Part shown: positions 7,208 through 15,160 of the stretch, one piece after another | Layout: each line of letters begins with the position of its first letter | How positions within the stretch are numbered: the stretch's first letter is position 1 | Source of the DNA: Thiocapsa sp. UBA6158 | GTDB taxonomy: Bacteria > Pseudomonadota > Gammaproteobacteria > Chromatiales > Chromatiaceae | Direction of reading: 5' to 3' | Length of the DNA: 15,845 bases | NCBI RefSeq assembly: GCF_002423035.1 | Contig: NZ_DIUM01000105.1 | Location: 1 to 15,845 of the forward strand | Program-made: the position numbers and the translations under genes | Notes under the pieces: model-generated | Told to the model about the DNA's origin: nothing | The model's input: the letters and a program-made list of their open reading frames with translations, nothing else | Databases searched by the model: none

Positions 7208-10200
7208 ATGAGTGATTACGAACGAACCACCACAACGGGCTCTGCCCCGCCCCGAGGGCGGGTTCGGCGCCCCTTCATACCGCCGCTTGCCGGCGTCGCG
7301 CTCACGCTCGCGCTTGCCGGCGTCGGACAGGCCTGGGGAGCGACCCTCACGGTCTGCCCGACCGGCTGTGACGCCACCAGCCTAGGCGATGCCGTGACCG
7401 CCGCGGCGCCCGGGGATACGATCGACATCTCCGCCGGCACCTATGAGCAAGGTTCGCTCGTCATCGACAAGAACCTCACCATCACCGGCGCAGGGATGGA
7501 TCAGACCACGATCCAGCCGCCCGCAGGGACCGTGCGCACTAACATCGGCACCGGTTGGTGGGAGATCCGCAGCGGCGTCACACTGAACCTGATGGATCTC
7601 AAGCTCGATGGTACCGGCGCCGATCTGCGCACGGCGCTCTATTTCGCCGGCAACGGCATGGTGGATCGGGTGCATGTGACCAATGTCGGTTACACGACCG
7701 CAATCACCGGCGGAACCTTGCATCTGGGCTGGGGCATCCTGCAGGATTTTGAGACCAGCGGCAGCATGGCGCTGACGGTCAAGAACTCGCTCTTCGACAA
7801 CTTCGGTGGCACGGCCATCCAGACGGATGCGGGTAACGCGAGCCTCAACGGCGACGGCACCCCGCTCTTCCCCAGCACCGTGGTGGTGCAGAACAGTACC
7901 CTGACCTGCAAAGGGCCGCCTCCGGCCGACACTCAGTGGCTTCAGTACGGCGTGACTGCCACCGGCGGCGCTGATGTCAGCGTTGTCGGCAATACGATCA
8001 CCGATTGCTGGGGCAGTGTCACGTGCACGAGTGAAACCGGTGAAGCAACTGACACCTACTGCGGCGATTCAAGCGCCATCCTGGCTCAGTCCACCTTCGC
8101 CAAGGGCACCCGGCTCACGGCAGAGAACAACCTGATCGACGACAATTTCACCGGGCTCTATCTGGATTTGTTCGATTTCGAACGGGGTCCCTGGACCTTT
8201 AGAAATAACAGCCTCGATGCGAATGATCTCGATGTCTATTACATCCGGGATCCGCAGACCGTGCCCGGCCCGGTTGTGGGAACCAACAACTGGTGGGGTC
8301 AGGATGCGGATCCTGCGATCGCATCTATTGTGCTGGAAGGTACTGGCACAGATACGATCACCTCCACCCCCTGGATCGCCAACTTTGTGGACGATCCCTC
8401 GAAGGCCGGCCAGCCCGGCTTCTGGCCGCTGAACATCACCAACTGGAAGGTCACGGTCGGCACCGTCACCAACGGTACCCTCACCCCTCCAGTCGAGCGC
8501 TTTGTCGCCGATGGGGCGGGCGCGAGTTTCATTGGAACGCCGAACGGTGGATTCTACATCGCATCCGACACCTTCATCTCTGTCGGCAACTGCAACGGTG
8601 GCGGACTGACAGGCAATACTTGGACCACAGGTCCCATCACCGACAATAGCTGTGTAGTCAGTGCCGACTTTAAGGCACAAGTTCTGGCTGTCGATGGAGT
8701 CTGTGGCGCGGATGATGGCGCCACCCTCAACGCTACCCCGACCAACCTCTGCACTGCGGGTAATCCCTCGGCCGTCAATGGTAGCGGCCCTTGGAACTGG
8801 ACCTGCGCAGGTACAGTTGGAACAGATCGCATCGGGAACACCGACAACTGCTCGGCAAGCATCGCCAACTTCACCGTCACGGGAACGGCTAACGCTGGCG
8901 GAACGATCACGCCCGAGACCCGCACGGTTGCACTCAACGGCGTGACGAGCTTCACCGTCAATGCAAGCAACGCGTTCGTCATCGACAGCGTCACCGGCTG
9001 CAACGGCACGCTGAACGGCAATCTATTTACGACTGGCCCGGTCACGGCCGACTGCACAGTGACGGCCAGCTTCGCGCTGACCAACACCACCACCAGCATC
9101 ACGGACGTGAGTCCTTCGCCTTCGGCTGTTGGCGATCTCGTGACGGTGAGCTATACGGTGACCAATCCGGGTAGCCCCAACGACGTCGTGACCGTCACCG
9201 GCAGCAATGGCAACAGCTGTCAGGGCACCGTTGGTGCAGGCAGCTGCACCATGACCTTCGGCACACCTGGTGCGCGCACGCTGATTGCCAGCTATGCGCC
9301 GAGCGGATCAGCCCAGGCAAGTGCCTCTGCGGGTCGCAATCACGTGGTCGCCACGCTACCGTCGCTCGCCACTGAAAGCGTTCCGGGCGGGGTCGTCGGC
9401 GCGGCCTACTCGCGAGAGCTCGTCGCCACCGGCGGCATCTCACCCTACAGCTTCTCGGCGACAGGCGTCCCGGCAGGGCTGATCTTGAGCCCGGGCGGCC
9501 TGCTCTCGGGTATCCCGACCACGGCGGGTGACGTGAATGTCGTCGTGACCGTCACCGATGCACTTGGGCAGACGGCCAACCGCACCTACGCACTGAACGT
9601 TGTCGATACGCTGGCGGTGACCACGACGGCGCTGCCGGATGGTCTCATCAATTCGACCTACGACATCACGCTGACGGCTGCAGGAGGCACAGGTCCTTAC
9701 ACCTGGTCTGTCTTAGCCGGTTCAGTGCTGCCCAATGGTCTGACGCTCGACCCAACGACGGGTCAGCTGAGCGGCATACCCACCGACTTGGGCACCAGTG
9801 CAGCCTTCACCGTTCAGGTGCAAGACAGTTCGGTGACGCCCCTGAGCGCCACCCAAGTGCTCACCCTGACCAATCGGGCGCCCGACATCGTCGAGACCAG
9901 CGATGCTCTAGCGGTCTCTGGCAACCTGGAGCTGGAAAACGCCGGTGACACCTGTACGCTGGACGACGATCAGACCTTCGTGATCGATTCGACGGCCTAC
10001 GGTGCAGATCCGATCCAGCCGCCGGATACGACTCTAGTCAACGGTCTCTTCAAAATCACCCTGCAGGGCTGCACCCCCGGCGAGGCCGAGCTGAAAGTCC
10101 GGTTGGTCTATCCCGAGGAACTGCCTGAAGGCAGCCGGTATTGGAAGTACGGCAAGACGGCAGAGAATCCGACCGATCATTGGTACGTCCTGCCTAATGC

Positions 10201-10690
10201 GGTGATCGAGGGCAACACCATCAGCTTCACCATCAAGGACGGCGGGTTGGGCGACGATGACCTCACTGCCAACGGCAGCATCATCGACCCGGGTGGTGCA
10301 GCGGATCCATGGGAACTCGACGCGATCGAGACTGGCGGCCCAGTTGATATCACACTGCCCACCAACGTGCCCCCGGGGGAGACGATTGCCACCTGTGGGG
10401 TGAGCGCTGGATCCTCGTTGCCACCGGGCTTGTCAGTCAATTGTTCCACTGGAGTGCTGCGTTTGATCGGCACGCCGACCACGACCGGCACCTATACCTT
10501 CAGCATCGACTTTACCGATAGTCTCGGGAACTCTTACACTGAGTTCTATCGGATCACGGTCAACCAAGGCCCGGGACCGGGACCAGGACCACAGCCTGTT
10601 CCGGCGCTCTCTGAATGGAGCCTGATTATCCTGGCGAGCCTGATGCTTGGATTGGTCGGACTACAGCTCCGTCGTCAGCAACGCCCTTAA
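7208..10690 (+). CDS. Large secreted multidomain protein with IPTL-CTERM sorting signal
   Basis: This 1160-residue exported protein has an Arg-rich n-region and a hydrophobic core at about 25-40, with cleavage near 42-45. Then come a right-handed beta-helix-like region (about 46-400), two related beta modules (about 413-493 and 554-624) flanking a Cys-containing GVCG...WTCAG module, and an Ig-like domain (about 626-715). Two He_PIG putative Ig domains follow (about 717-890). The next segment resembles a choice-of-anchor U domain (about 898-1028, with YWKYGKT and DGGLGDDDLTANG), then a third He_PIG-like domain and a Gly-Pro linker. The C-terminus is an IPTL-CTERM signal: VPALSEWS, a hydrophobic helix, then RRQQR. 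AAAGGT lies 5 nt before the ATG. Proteins of this type are processed at the envelope by an exosortase-like enzyme. A surface or matrix role is likely; enzymatic activity of the beta-helix is uncertain. Confidence 0.88.
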   Translation: MSDYERTTTTGSAPPRGRVRRPFIPPLAGVALTLALAGVGQAWGATLTVCPTGCDATSLGDAVTAAAPGDTIDISAGTYEQGSLVIDKNLTITGAGMDQTTIQPPAGTVRTNIGTGWWEIRSGVTLNLMDLKLDGTGADLRTALYFAGNGMVDRVHVTNVGYTTAITGGTLHLGWGILQDFETSGSMALTVKNSLFDNFGGTAIQTDAGNASLNGDGTPLFPSTVVVQNSTLTCKGPPPADTQWLQYGVTATGGADVSVVGNTITDCWGSVTCTSETGEATDTYCGDSSAILAQSTFAKGTRLTAENNLIDDNFTGLYLDLFDFERGPWTFRNNSLDANDLDVYYIRDPQTVPGPVVGTNNWWGQDADPAIASIVLEGTGTDTITSTPWIANFVDDPSKAGQPGFWPLNITNWKVTVGTVTNGTLTPPVERFVADGAGASFIGTPNGGFYIASDTFISVGNCNGGGLTGNTWTTGPITDNSCVVSADFKAQVLAVDGVCGADDGATLNATPTNLCTAGNPSAVNGSGPWNWTCAGTVGTDRIGNTDNCSASIANFTVTGTANAGGTITPETRTVALNGVTSFTVNASNAFVIDSVTGCNGTLNGNLFTTGPVTADCTVTASFALTNTTTSITDVSPSPSAVGDLVTVSYTVTNPGSPNDVVTVTGSNGNSCQGTVGAGSCTMTFGTPGARTLIASYAPSGSAQASASAGRNHVVATLPSLATESVPGGVVGAAYSRELVATGGISPYSFSATGVPAGLILSPGGLLSGIPTTAGDVNVVVTVTDALGQTANRTYALNVVDTLAVTTTALPDGLINSTYDITLTAAGGTGPYTWSVLAGSVLPNGLTLDPTTGQLSGIPTDLGTSAAFTVQVQDSSVTPLSATQVLTLTNRAPDIVETSDALAVSGNLELENAGDTCTLDDDQTFVIDSTAYGADPIQPPDTTLVNGLFKITLQGCTPGEAELKVRLVYPEELPEGSRYWKYGKTAENPTDHWYVLPNAVIEGNTISFTIKDGGLGDDDLTANGSIIDPGGAADPWELDAIETGGPVDITLPTNVPPGETIATCGVSAGSSLPPGLSVNCSTGVLRLIGTPTTTGTYTFSIDFTDSLGNSYTEFYRITVNQGPGPGPGPQPVPALSEWSLIILASLMLGLVGLQLRRQQRP

Positions 10691-10706
10691 GCGTTAGCGC
10701 CTAGCA

Positions 10707-10739
10707 AGCCCTCGGCGGGTCTCCGCCGAGGGCTTTTTT
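10707..10739 (+). terminator. Rho-independent terminator after the IPTL-CTERM gene
   Basis: A 12-bp perfect stem (10707-10718 with 10723-10734), a GTCT loop and a run of six T residues (10734-10739) lie 17 bp after the TAA stop. This is a textbook intrinsic terminator. Confidence 0.95.
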
Positions 10740-10740
10740 G

Positions 10741-11047
10741 TGCAAATTACGCGCTCGTGACACCCGCTCTGCGGTGTCATGCGGGCCTCTGGCGCTCTGC
10801 GCTACATGCCACGATGGGCGGCGTGACGAGCAAGTGGTGAGTGGTGAGTCCGTCACCCCGGCGCCGTGCATCGCTTCGGCGGCAGGGACGCGGAGCGTCC
10901 CGACGACACGCCCACGCGGAGCGTGGGAGCGAGTACCGACGCCTGCCTCTGGCGCTCTGCGCCACGTGACACCCGCTCCTCGCTCGTCATGGTGGCGGCG
11001 GTGACGACCCGACGCCGATCAGTGAGATCCAATGATCCGATCACGGC
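10741..11047. repeat. REP/BIME-like cluster in a gene-free gap
   Basis: I see no gene in these 307 bp; they are packed with short palindromes having three-base loops. TGACACCCGC-TCT-GCGGTGTCA (one bulge) lies at 10758-10779, TGGCGC-TCT-GCGCCA at 10950-10964, GGGACGC-GGA-GCGTCCC at 10885-10901 and CCCACGC-GGA-GCGTGGG at 10911-10927. An 18-bp word (GCCTCTGGCGCTCTGCGC) is repeated exactly at 10785 and 10945, and a 14-bp word (CGTGACACCCGCTC) at 10756 and 10965. The 10885-10927 doublet is the reverse orientation of those around the transposase at 15161. Confidence 0.85.
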
Positions 11048-11058
11048 TTAATCCGTGA
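11041..11058 (-). other. Hairpin at the stop codon of the SPOR gene
   Basis: TCACGG-N6-CCGTGA forms a 6-bp stem spanning the TAA stop of the minus-strand SPOR protein gene. It lacks a T-run, so it is at best a weak or Rho-assisted terminator or an mRNA-stabilising hairpin. Confidence 0.35.
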
Positions 11059-12622
11059 ACCCTGAATAGAAGATTTGATTCGCGCCGATGCGCCGCACCC
11101 GAGGGCGTGCACGGCGCAGTGAATCGGGTAGTGCTTCGAGCGCTTGTTCGGCGGCTGCGGCGTCTCTGAAGAAGCCGAGCAGGACGACGTCGAAGGTCTC
11201 AGTCGACTCAACGAAGAGTCGTGAGGGTGCCAAAGGCGATCTGTCGAGAAAGCGCCTGAGTTCTGCGGGATCCCGCAGCGACGCCAGTTGGACGGCGTAG
11301 GCCGGCTCTTGCAGGATGACCGGCTGGAGTGAATGTTTCGCGGTTGCCTCAGCGTGTCGCCGTGCGAGCGAGGCATCCGCAAGGACGTCGGCGTCGGCGG
11401 AAGGATCGAGCGGGCGCGGCGTGATCATCGTGCTGAGCGCGGTGACGACCTCCGTGGCTGCGCCCTCTGTCGGCCCGACGTCTGTGTCTGCGGATTCGCG
11501 CCGATTCGGCGGCGTTGCATCCTTCTCCACTCGATCCGCCATGGCAGGATCCTGATCCCGAGTCGGCAAGATCACGGCGGTACGCTCGGCCTCTGTCGGC
11601 GAGACGGCACCGCTGCCCTGTCCGGCGTCCGCGTCTTCCATCCCCTGCGTGTTCTGCGCAGTCGCCGTTGCGGCCTTGCCCGGGCTTGCTCCGAGTGCGA
11701 CCTCCAACTCGGCGCGCAGCCGCACGATCTCAACCTCCATTTCAGCCATGCGTCGCTCGAGTCGAGCCGCGGTGCTCGTCGTCTGAGCCGGCATGTCGGG
11801 CGCAGGGACCATGCCGAGAGGATCGGTCCCGGCGAGACGGGGTTGATCCCTGGTCGAGTCCCAGAAGGCCAGGCCGGCGAGCCCGGCCAGGATGGCCAAA
11901 CCGAGCATCCAGGCGGCATCGGCGCGCCTTTGCAGGCGTGAGAATTGACTTTCCCACCAGGCGCGTTCGCTCGCATCCAGACGGTGGACCTCGACGCCGG
12001 GTTTATGGCCGGCCGGGGTACACTGTGCCTGCGTCGCAGGCAACCGACCCCGGGTGTCGCCGGATGTGCGACCGCCCGCTCGGTCGTCCGCGACATGCCG
12101 GACCGCGGCCCAAGGCGTGATCGGGCGCTTCGGCCGGACATCATCCGGCTGGCGACTCTGCTCGCGCGTCCACGAACCGGTGGGGGGCGGTGCTGCCCGT
12201 GTGTCCGGCAGTCGCATCCGCGCCTGTGTCAGTGCGTGCTCGAGTGCGACGGCTGCATCCGGGGCGCAGGGGTCTTGAATCAGTCGATCGATGGCATCGG
12301 TCAATTGCTGCGCACAGCGGGTGAGGTCTTCAGCCAAGGCGGGCGCTGAGGATTCTTCCCGCAGACCGGCTGACCGGGCCGGCCCGTTCCGGCCGGTTTC
12401 GGTATCGGGATCGGCCGCGGGCGGCGACGGCTTGGTCTCGGTCAGGACCTGGCGTGCGTCTAAGATCCAGGCCGAGATCTGCCGAGCGAGCTCGCTCAGG
12501 GTCTCGGCGGACACACCCTGGCCATCGACCGTCGGTGCGAAGAGCAAGCGCGTGACGCGCGAATGCAGCGCTTTCAGTGACGTCTCTGCTTGGGTTGCTG
12601 CTTGCGCGTTGACGATGCTCAT
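11048..12622 (-). CDS. SPOR-domain single-span membrane protein
   Basis: This 524-residue protein has a hydrophilic, probably cytoplasmic N-terminal region of about 230 residues. A single membrane helix follows (about 235-253, AWMLGLAILAGLAGLAFW), then a short coiled coil (LERRMAEMEVEIVRLRAELE, about 275-300) and a long, low-complexity periplasmic linker rich in Ala, Thr, Asp and Pro. The C-terminal SPOR domain (about 438-524) begins YAVQLASLRD and ends near the C-terminus. SPOR domains bind denuded peptidoglycan at division sites, so a cell-envelope or division role is expected. ATG 12622 is chosen; GTG 12640 is an in-frame alternative and neither has a strong ribosome site. It is transcribed divergently from the J-domain gene with about 112 bp between starts. 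The large N-terminal cytoplasmic part matches no family I know. Confidence 0.82.
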   Translation of the reverse strand: MSIVNAQAATQAETSLKALHSRVTRLLFAPTVDGQGVSAETLSELARQISAWILDARQVLTETKPSPPAADPDTETGRNGPARSAGLREESSAPALAEDLTRCAQQLTDAIDRLIQDPCAPDAAVALEHALTQARMRLPDTRAAPPPTGSWTREQSRQPDDVRPKRPITPWAAVRHVADDRAGGRTSGDTRGRLPATQAQCTPAGHKPGVEVHRLDASERAWWESQFSRLQRRADAAWMLGLAILAGLAGLAFWDSTRDQPRLAGTDPLGMVPAPDMPAQTTSTAARLERRMAEMEVEIVRLRAELEVALGASPGKAATATAQNTQGMEDADAGQGSGAVSPTEAERTAVILPTRDQDPAMADRVEKDATPPNRRESADTDVGPTEGAATEVVTALSTMITPRPLDPSADADVLADASLARRHAEATAKHSLQPVILQEPAYAVQLASLRDPAELRRFLDRSPLAPSRLFVESTETFDVVLLGFFRDAAAAEQALEALPDSLRRARPRVRRIGANQIFYSGFTD

Positions 12623-12734
12623 GGGCCGCGATTCAATCACATCATCGACAACTCGACTACTAAACCGCGCCGGCTCCAGCGCTCGTCCAATTTGCCGTGG
12701 CCGATCTCATCCAAAAACATCGCATACCGCATCA

Positions 12735-13853
12735 ATGCCGCTGAACGAAGATGCTGCCCGGGCGGTCGCCGCGTGTCTTTGCGAGCACCTTTGTGCGGCG
12801 CCCGTGATGGCGCATCTGGACGCCGTGCTGGCTTGGTTGATTCAGCCCGAGAGGCCGTCCTCGCGCACGCTCGATGATGCGATCCTGAAGGTTGGCCTGA
12901 CGCGTGAGCAGGCGGTCGAGCGGGCCTATGGTCTGTTGGACGAGTTGTTGCTCGCCGTCCCTGCGGAGGCCCCGGATGAGACCCTGGGACTCAAGGGTGA
13001 AACAGACCCCGCGGTGATCAAGCAACGCTATCGGCGTTTGATCGCGATCTATCATCCGGACCGCCATCCCGCGCGCTCGGCCGACCTGAATCGGCGCACC
13101 GAACGCATCAACCGGGCCTATCGGCTCTTGATGCAGCGCCACGCCGGTGGCGACGCGGACTGGACGGGCGGCGGGGCGCGTGCGCGTTCGTTTCGCCCGT
13201 CGGTCAGGGTGTCGCCTGTTGCGCCGGCTTGGAGGGCTCGCGCGGAGGATCCGGGTCGGCGTCCGTCCCCTGCTTTGCATGCCCGGCCGTATCCGAGCGC
13301 GCCGGCACGGCGCGATGCATGGCTGATTCAGCGGCGCTTGATCCAGGCGATGGTGCTCTGTTGTGCTGCCCTGGTGGCGATTCTGCTGCTGGGTGAGGAT
13401 CCGCTCGAGGAGCCGCACGGTGCTCCGTCTGCAGTCCCGACGATCGCCAAGGCGGCACCGGCGCCGAAGACGCTTCAAGCCCCGGGATCAGTCGGCACGG
13501 ATGCCTGTGCCGGTGCGTCCGAAGCGCTCGAGCGGTTTCGGCAGGCTTATCAGACCGGTTCTGCGGATGGGTTGGCCAATCTTTTCACCCTCGATGCGCG
13601 CGAGCGGGAGAGCGTCGGGCGCGCCTCGATCCGCCGGCTCTACGCCGATTGGTTTTCCAGCACCAGCGGCCGCAGCATCAGTTTCGCGGGGGTCTCCACC
13701 CAGTCGGCGGGGATGGATCTGTGTCGTCTCCGTGTGCGATTCGATGTCGGGTATCAGGACGCAAACGGACGTGCGCGCAGCCAAACGGGTCAGATCAGTG
13801 CGTTGCTCAAACGTGATGGCGGACGGACACTGATCCAGGAGTTGAGCCATTGA
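12735..13853 (+). CDS. Membrane-anchored J-domain protein with NTF2/SnoaL-like C-terminal domain
   Basis: This is a 372-residue protein. Residues 1-80 are a helical N-terminal region of unknown function. A J-domain follows: helix II (DPAVIKQRYRRLIAIY), the HPD motif at residues 107-109, and helix III (LNRRTERINRAYRLLMQ). The HPD is the site by which such proteins stimulate DnaK-type Hsp70 ATPase. A basic, disordered linker leads to one membrane helix (about 203-219, AMVLCCAALVAILLL). The last 115 or so residues (from ACAGASEALERFRQAY) resemble an NTF2/SnoaL-like fold, probably periplasmic. ATG 12735 is chosen because the upstream open frame overlaps the divergent SPOR gene. It lacks the Gly/Phe and zinc-finger regions of DnaJ, so it is a class III J-protein. 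A link between Hsp70 and the envelope is inference. Confidence 0.83.
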   Translation: MPLNEDAARAVAACLCEHLCAAPVMAHLDAVLAWLIQPERPSSRTLDDAILKVGLTREQAVERAYGLLDELLLAVPAEAPDETLGLKGETDPAVIKQRYRRLIAIYHPDRHPARSADLNRRTERINRAYRLLMQRHAGGDADWTGGGARARSFRPSVRVSPVAPAWRARAEDPGRRPSPALHARPYPSAPARRDAWLIQRRLIQAMVLCCAALVAILLLGEDPLEEPHGAPSAVPTIAKAAPAPKTLQAPGSVGTDACAGASEALERFRQAYQTGSADGLANLFTLDARERESVGRASIRRLYADWFSSTSGRSISFAGVSTQSAGMDLCRLRVRFDVGYQDANGRARSQTGQISALLKRDGGRTLIQELSH

Positions 13854-14158
13854 GCCGTGGGGGGTCGGGGTTTTAGCCCGACAAAGACGCCGCTGGATAG
13901 CGATGCCGCAGGGTCGCACTGACGTCCGACCCGGTGTGGGTTCGGAGCCGGTAAGGTCATGCTAGGATGTTGCTGGTGCCGGCGCACGGTGTGACGGACA
14001 ACAACCTGCGCCCGAGGATCCCGAGCAGGCCGTGCCCCGGCCAGGCCATCCCGTCATGGATTGATCCGCTGTCGAATCCGCGCCGGGGTTGCCGCGTCGA
14101 CTGATCGGCAGCATCTTGTTCCAGATCAGACAGACGCGGAACCCAACCGATACCCACC
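13854..14158. other. Intergenic region between the J-domain and phosphatase genes
   Basis: I find no supported gene in these 305 bp. A 6-bp hairpin (GTCGGG-N7-CCCGAC, 13864-13882) lies just after the J-domain stop, but without a T-run. An imperfect dyad lies around 13926-13947. TAGGAT near 13964 could be a -10 element with a poor -35 before it. No Shine-Dalgarno sequence precedes the phosphatase start. Confidence 0.4.
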
Positions 14159-14995
14159 ATGATCGATGTACATTGCCACCTGCTTCCCGGGATCGACGAC
14201 GGATCGAAATCGCTTCGGATGTCGCTCGAGATGGCGCGGATCGCCCTCGAGGACGGCATCACCCACACGGTCTGTACGCCGCACATCTATCCCGGCGTTT
14301 TTCCGAACGAGCGTGGCGATATTTGCCGGCGCGTCGCCGAGCTGTCGCGTGACTTGAGCGAGGCAGGCATGGCGCTTCGGATCACCCACGGAGCAGACAT
14401 CCAGATCGTGCCCGAGCTGGTTCAAGGGCTGCGCAGCGGCCGGATGGCGAGCATCAACGATTCGCGCTATTTCTTGTTCGAGCCGCCGCATTTCGTCGTG
14501 CCCGCGCGGTTTGCGCAGTTGTTGGAGGATGTGCTTGCGGCCGGCTATGTCCCCATCATCACCCACCCGGAGCGACTCACCTGGCTCGACGAGGCGCATT
14601 ACGGTTGGTTCGTCGATGCCGCCTTTGAAGGCGCCTGGATCCAGCTCACCGCGGATGCCTTGACCGGGCGGTTCGGTAAAGGTGCGAGGCGTTGGTCCGA
14701 GCGCTTTCTGGCGGATGGTCTGGTGCATCTCCTGGCGAGCGACGGACACGACGATCGACACCGTCCGCCGGTGCTCAGTGCCGGGCGGCGGATTGCCGAG
14801 CGCTGGGTCGGGGCGGCCGAGGCCGAGCGGATGGTGCTCGATCGTCCGAGTGCGGTCTTGTCGAATGCGGATCCGCACTCGGTCGTTCCGCCACCGGCCC
14901 TGGCCGAAGAAGACGATGGGATGGCGCGCTCGATGGGCGTCGGGGGTGCCGTGTCGGGTCTGCTGAAGCGGTTCTTCAATGGCGCGTCGCGATAG
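14159..14995 (+). CDS. CpsB/CapC (YwqE)-type PHP protein-tyrosine phosphatase
   Basis: This 278-residue metal-dependent phosphatase belongs to the PHP superfamily group that dephosphorylates BY-kinases and EPS glycosyltransferases. The metal-binding motifs are all visible: HCH at residues 5-7 in MIDVHCHLLPGIDDG, CTPH with His 42, GAD with Asp 80, ITHPER with His 136, and SDGHD with Asp 195 and His 197. The length is near the family norm. The start at ATG 14159 is fixed by MIDVHCHLLPG, the usual N-terminus. It is a cytoplasmic enzyme whose likely substrate is the tyrosine tail of the kinase at 1238-3595, about 10.5 kb away. Its 3' end overlaps the start of a truncated lipoprotein gene, which suggests it once headed a longer transcript. 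A few variants, such as Asp for the usual Glu in GAE, are seen. Confidence 0.92.
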   Translation: MIDVHCHLLPGIDDGSKSLRMSLEMARIALEDGITHTVCTPHIYPGVFPNERGDICRRVAELSRDLSEAGMALRITHGADIQIVPELVQGLRSGRMASINDSRYFLFEPPHFVVPARFAQLLEDVLAAGYVPIITHPERLTWLDEAHYGWFVDAAFEGAWIQLTADALTGRFGKGARRWSERFLADGLVHLLASDGHDDRHRPPVLSAGRRIAERWVGAAEAERMVLDRPSAVLSNADPHSVVPPPALAEEDDGMARSMGVGGAVSGLLKRFFNGASR

Positions 14996-15152
14996 TGGCG
15001 CCCTGATCCGCTGGATCTCGGTCACGGCCGGTCTGTTGTCGGCAGCGGGCTGCAGTCAGTCGATGGCCCGAGTCAGGGTGCATCTCGCTCCCACGCTCCG
15101 CGTGGGAGTGTCGCCCCGACGCTCCGCGTCGCGAGGCCGGAGCAGGGACTAG
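14979..15152 (+). pseudogene. Truncated lipoprotein gene fused to a REP doublet
   Basis: The ATG at 14979 overlaps the phosphatase gene by 17 bp, as in translational coupling. It opens a 57-codon frame, beginning MARRDSGALIRWISVTAG and continuing into LLSAAGC. The first 25 residues look like a lipoprotein signal peptide, with Arg residues, a hydrophobic core and a cysteine in AAGC. After residue 34 the frame runs straight into the REP doublet (from 15084), reads it as Arg/Ser-rich nonsense, and stops at TAG 15150. I read this as the 5' stump of an envelope lipoprotein gene cut off by the REP/RAYT block. A genuine 57-aa peptide is possible but less likely. The original product cannot be identified. 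Confidence 0.5.
15084..15131. repeat. REP doublet on the 3' side of the RAYT gene
   Basis: Two palindromes sit side by side: TCCCACGC-TCC-GCGTGGGA at 15089-15107 and CGACGC-TCC-GCGTCG at 15117-15131. Positions 15084-15113 are identical to 15806-15835 on the other side of the transposase, in the same orientation. Confidence 0.92.
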
Positions 15153-15160
15153 GTGTCGCC

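Noticed and set aside
13864..13882. Intrinsic terminator after the J-domain gene
   Set aside because: There is only a 6-bp stem and no T-run follows on either strand.
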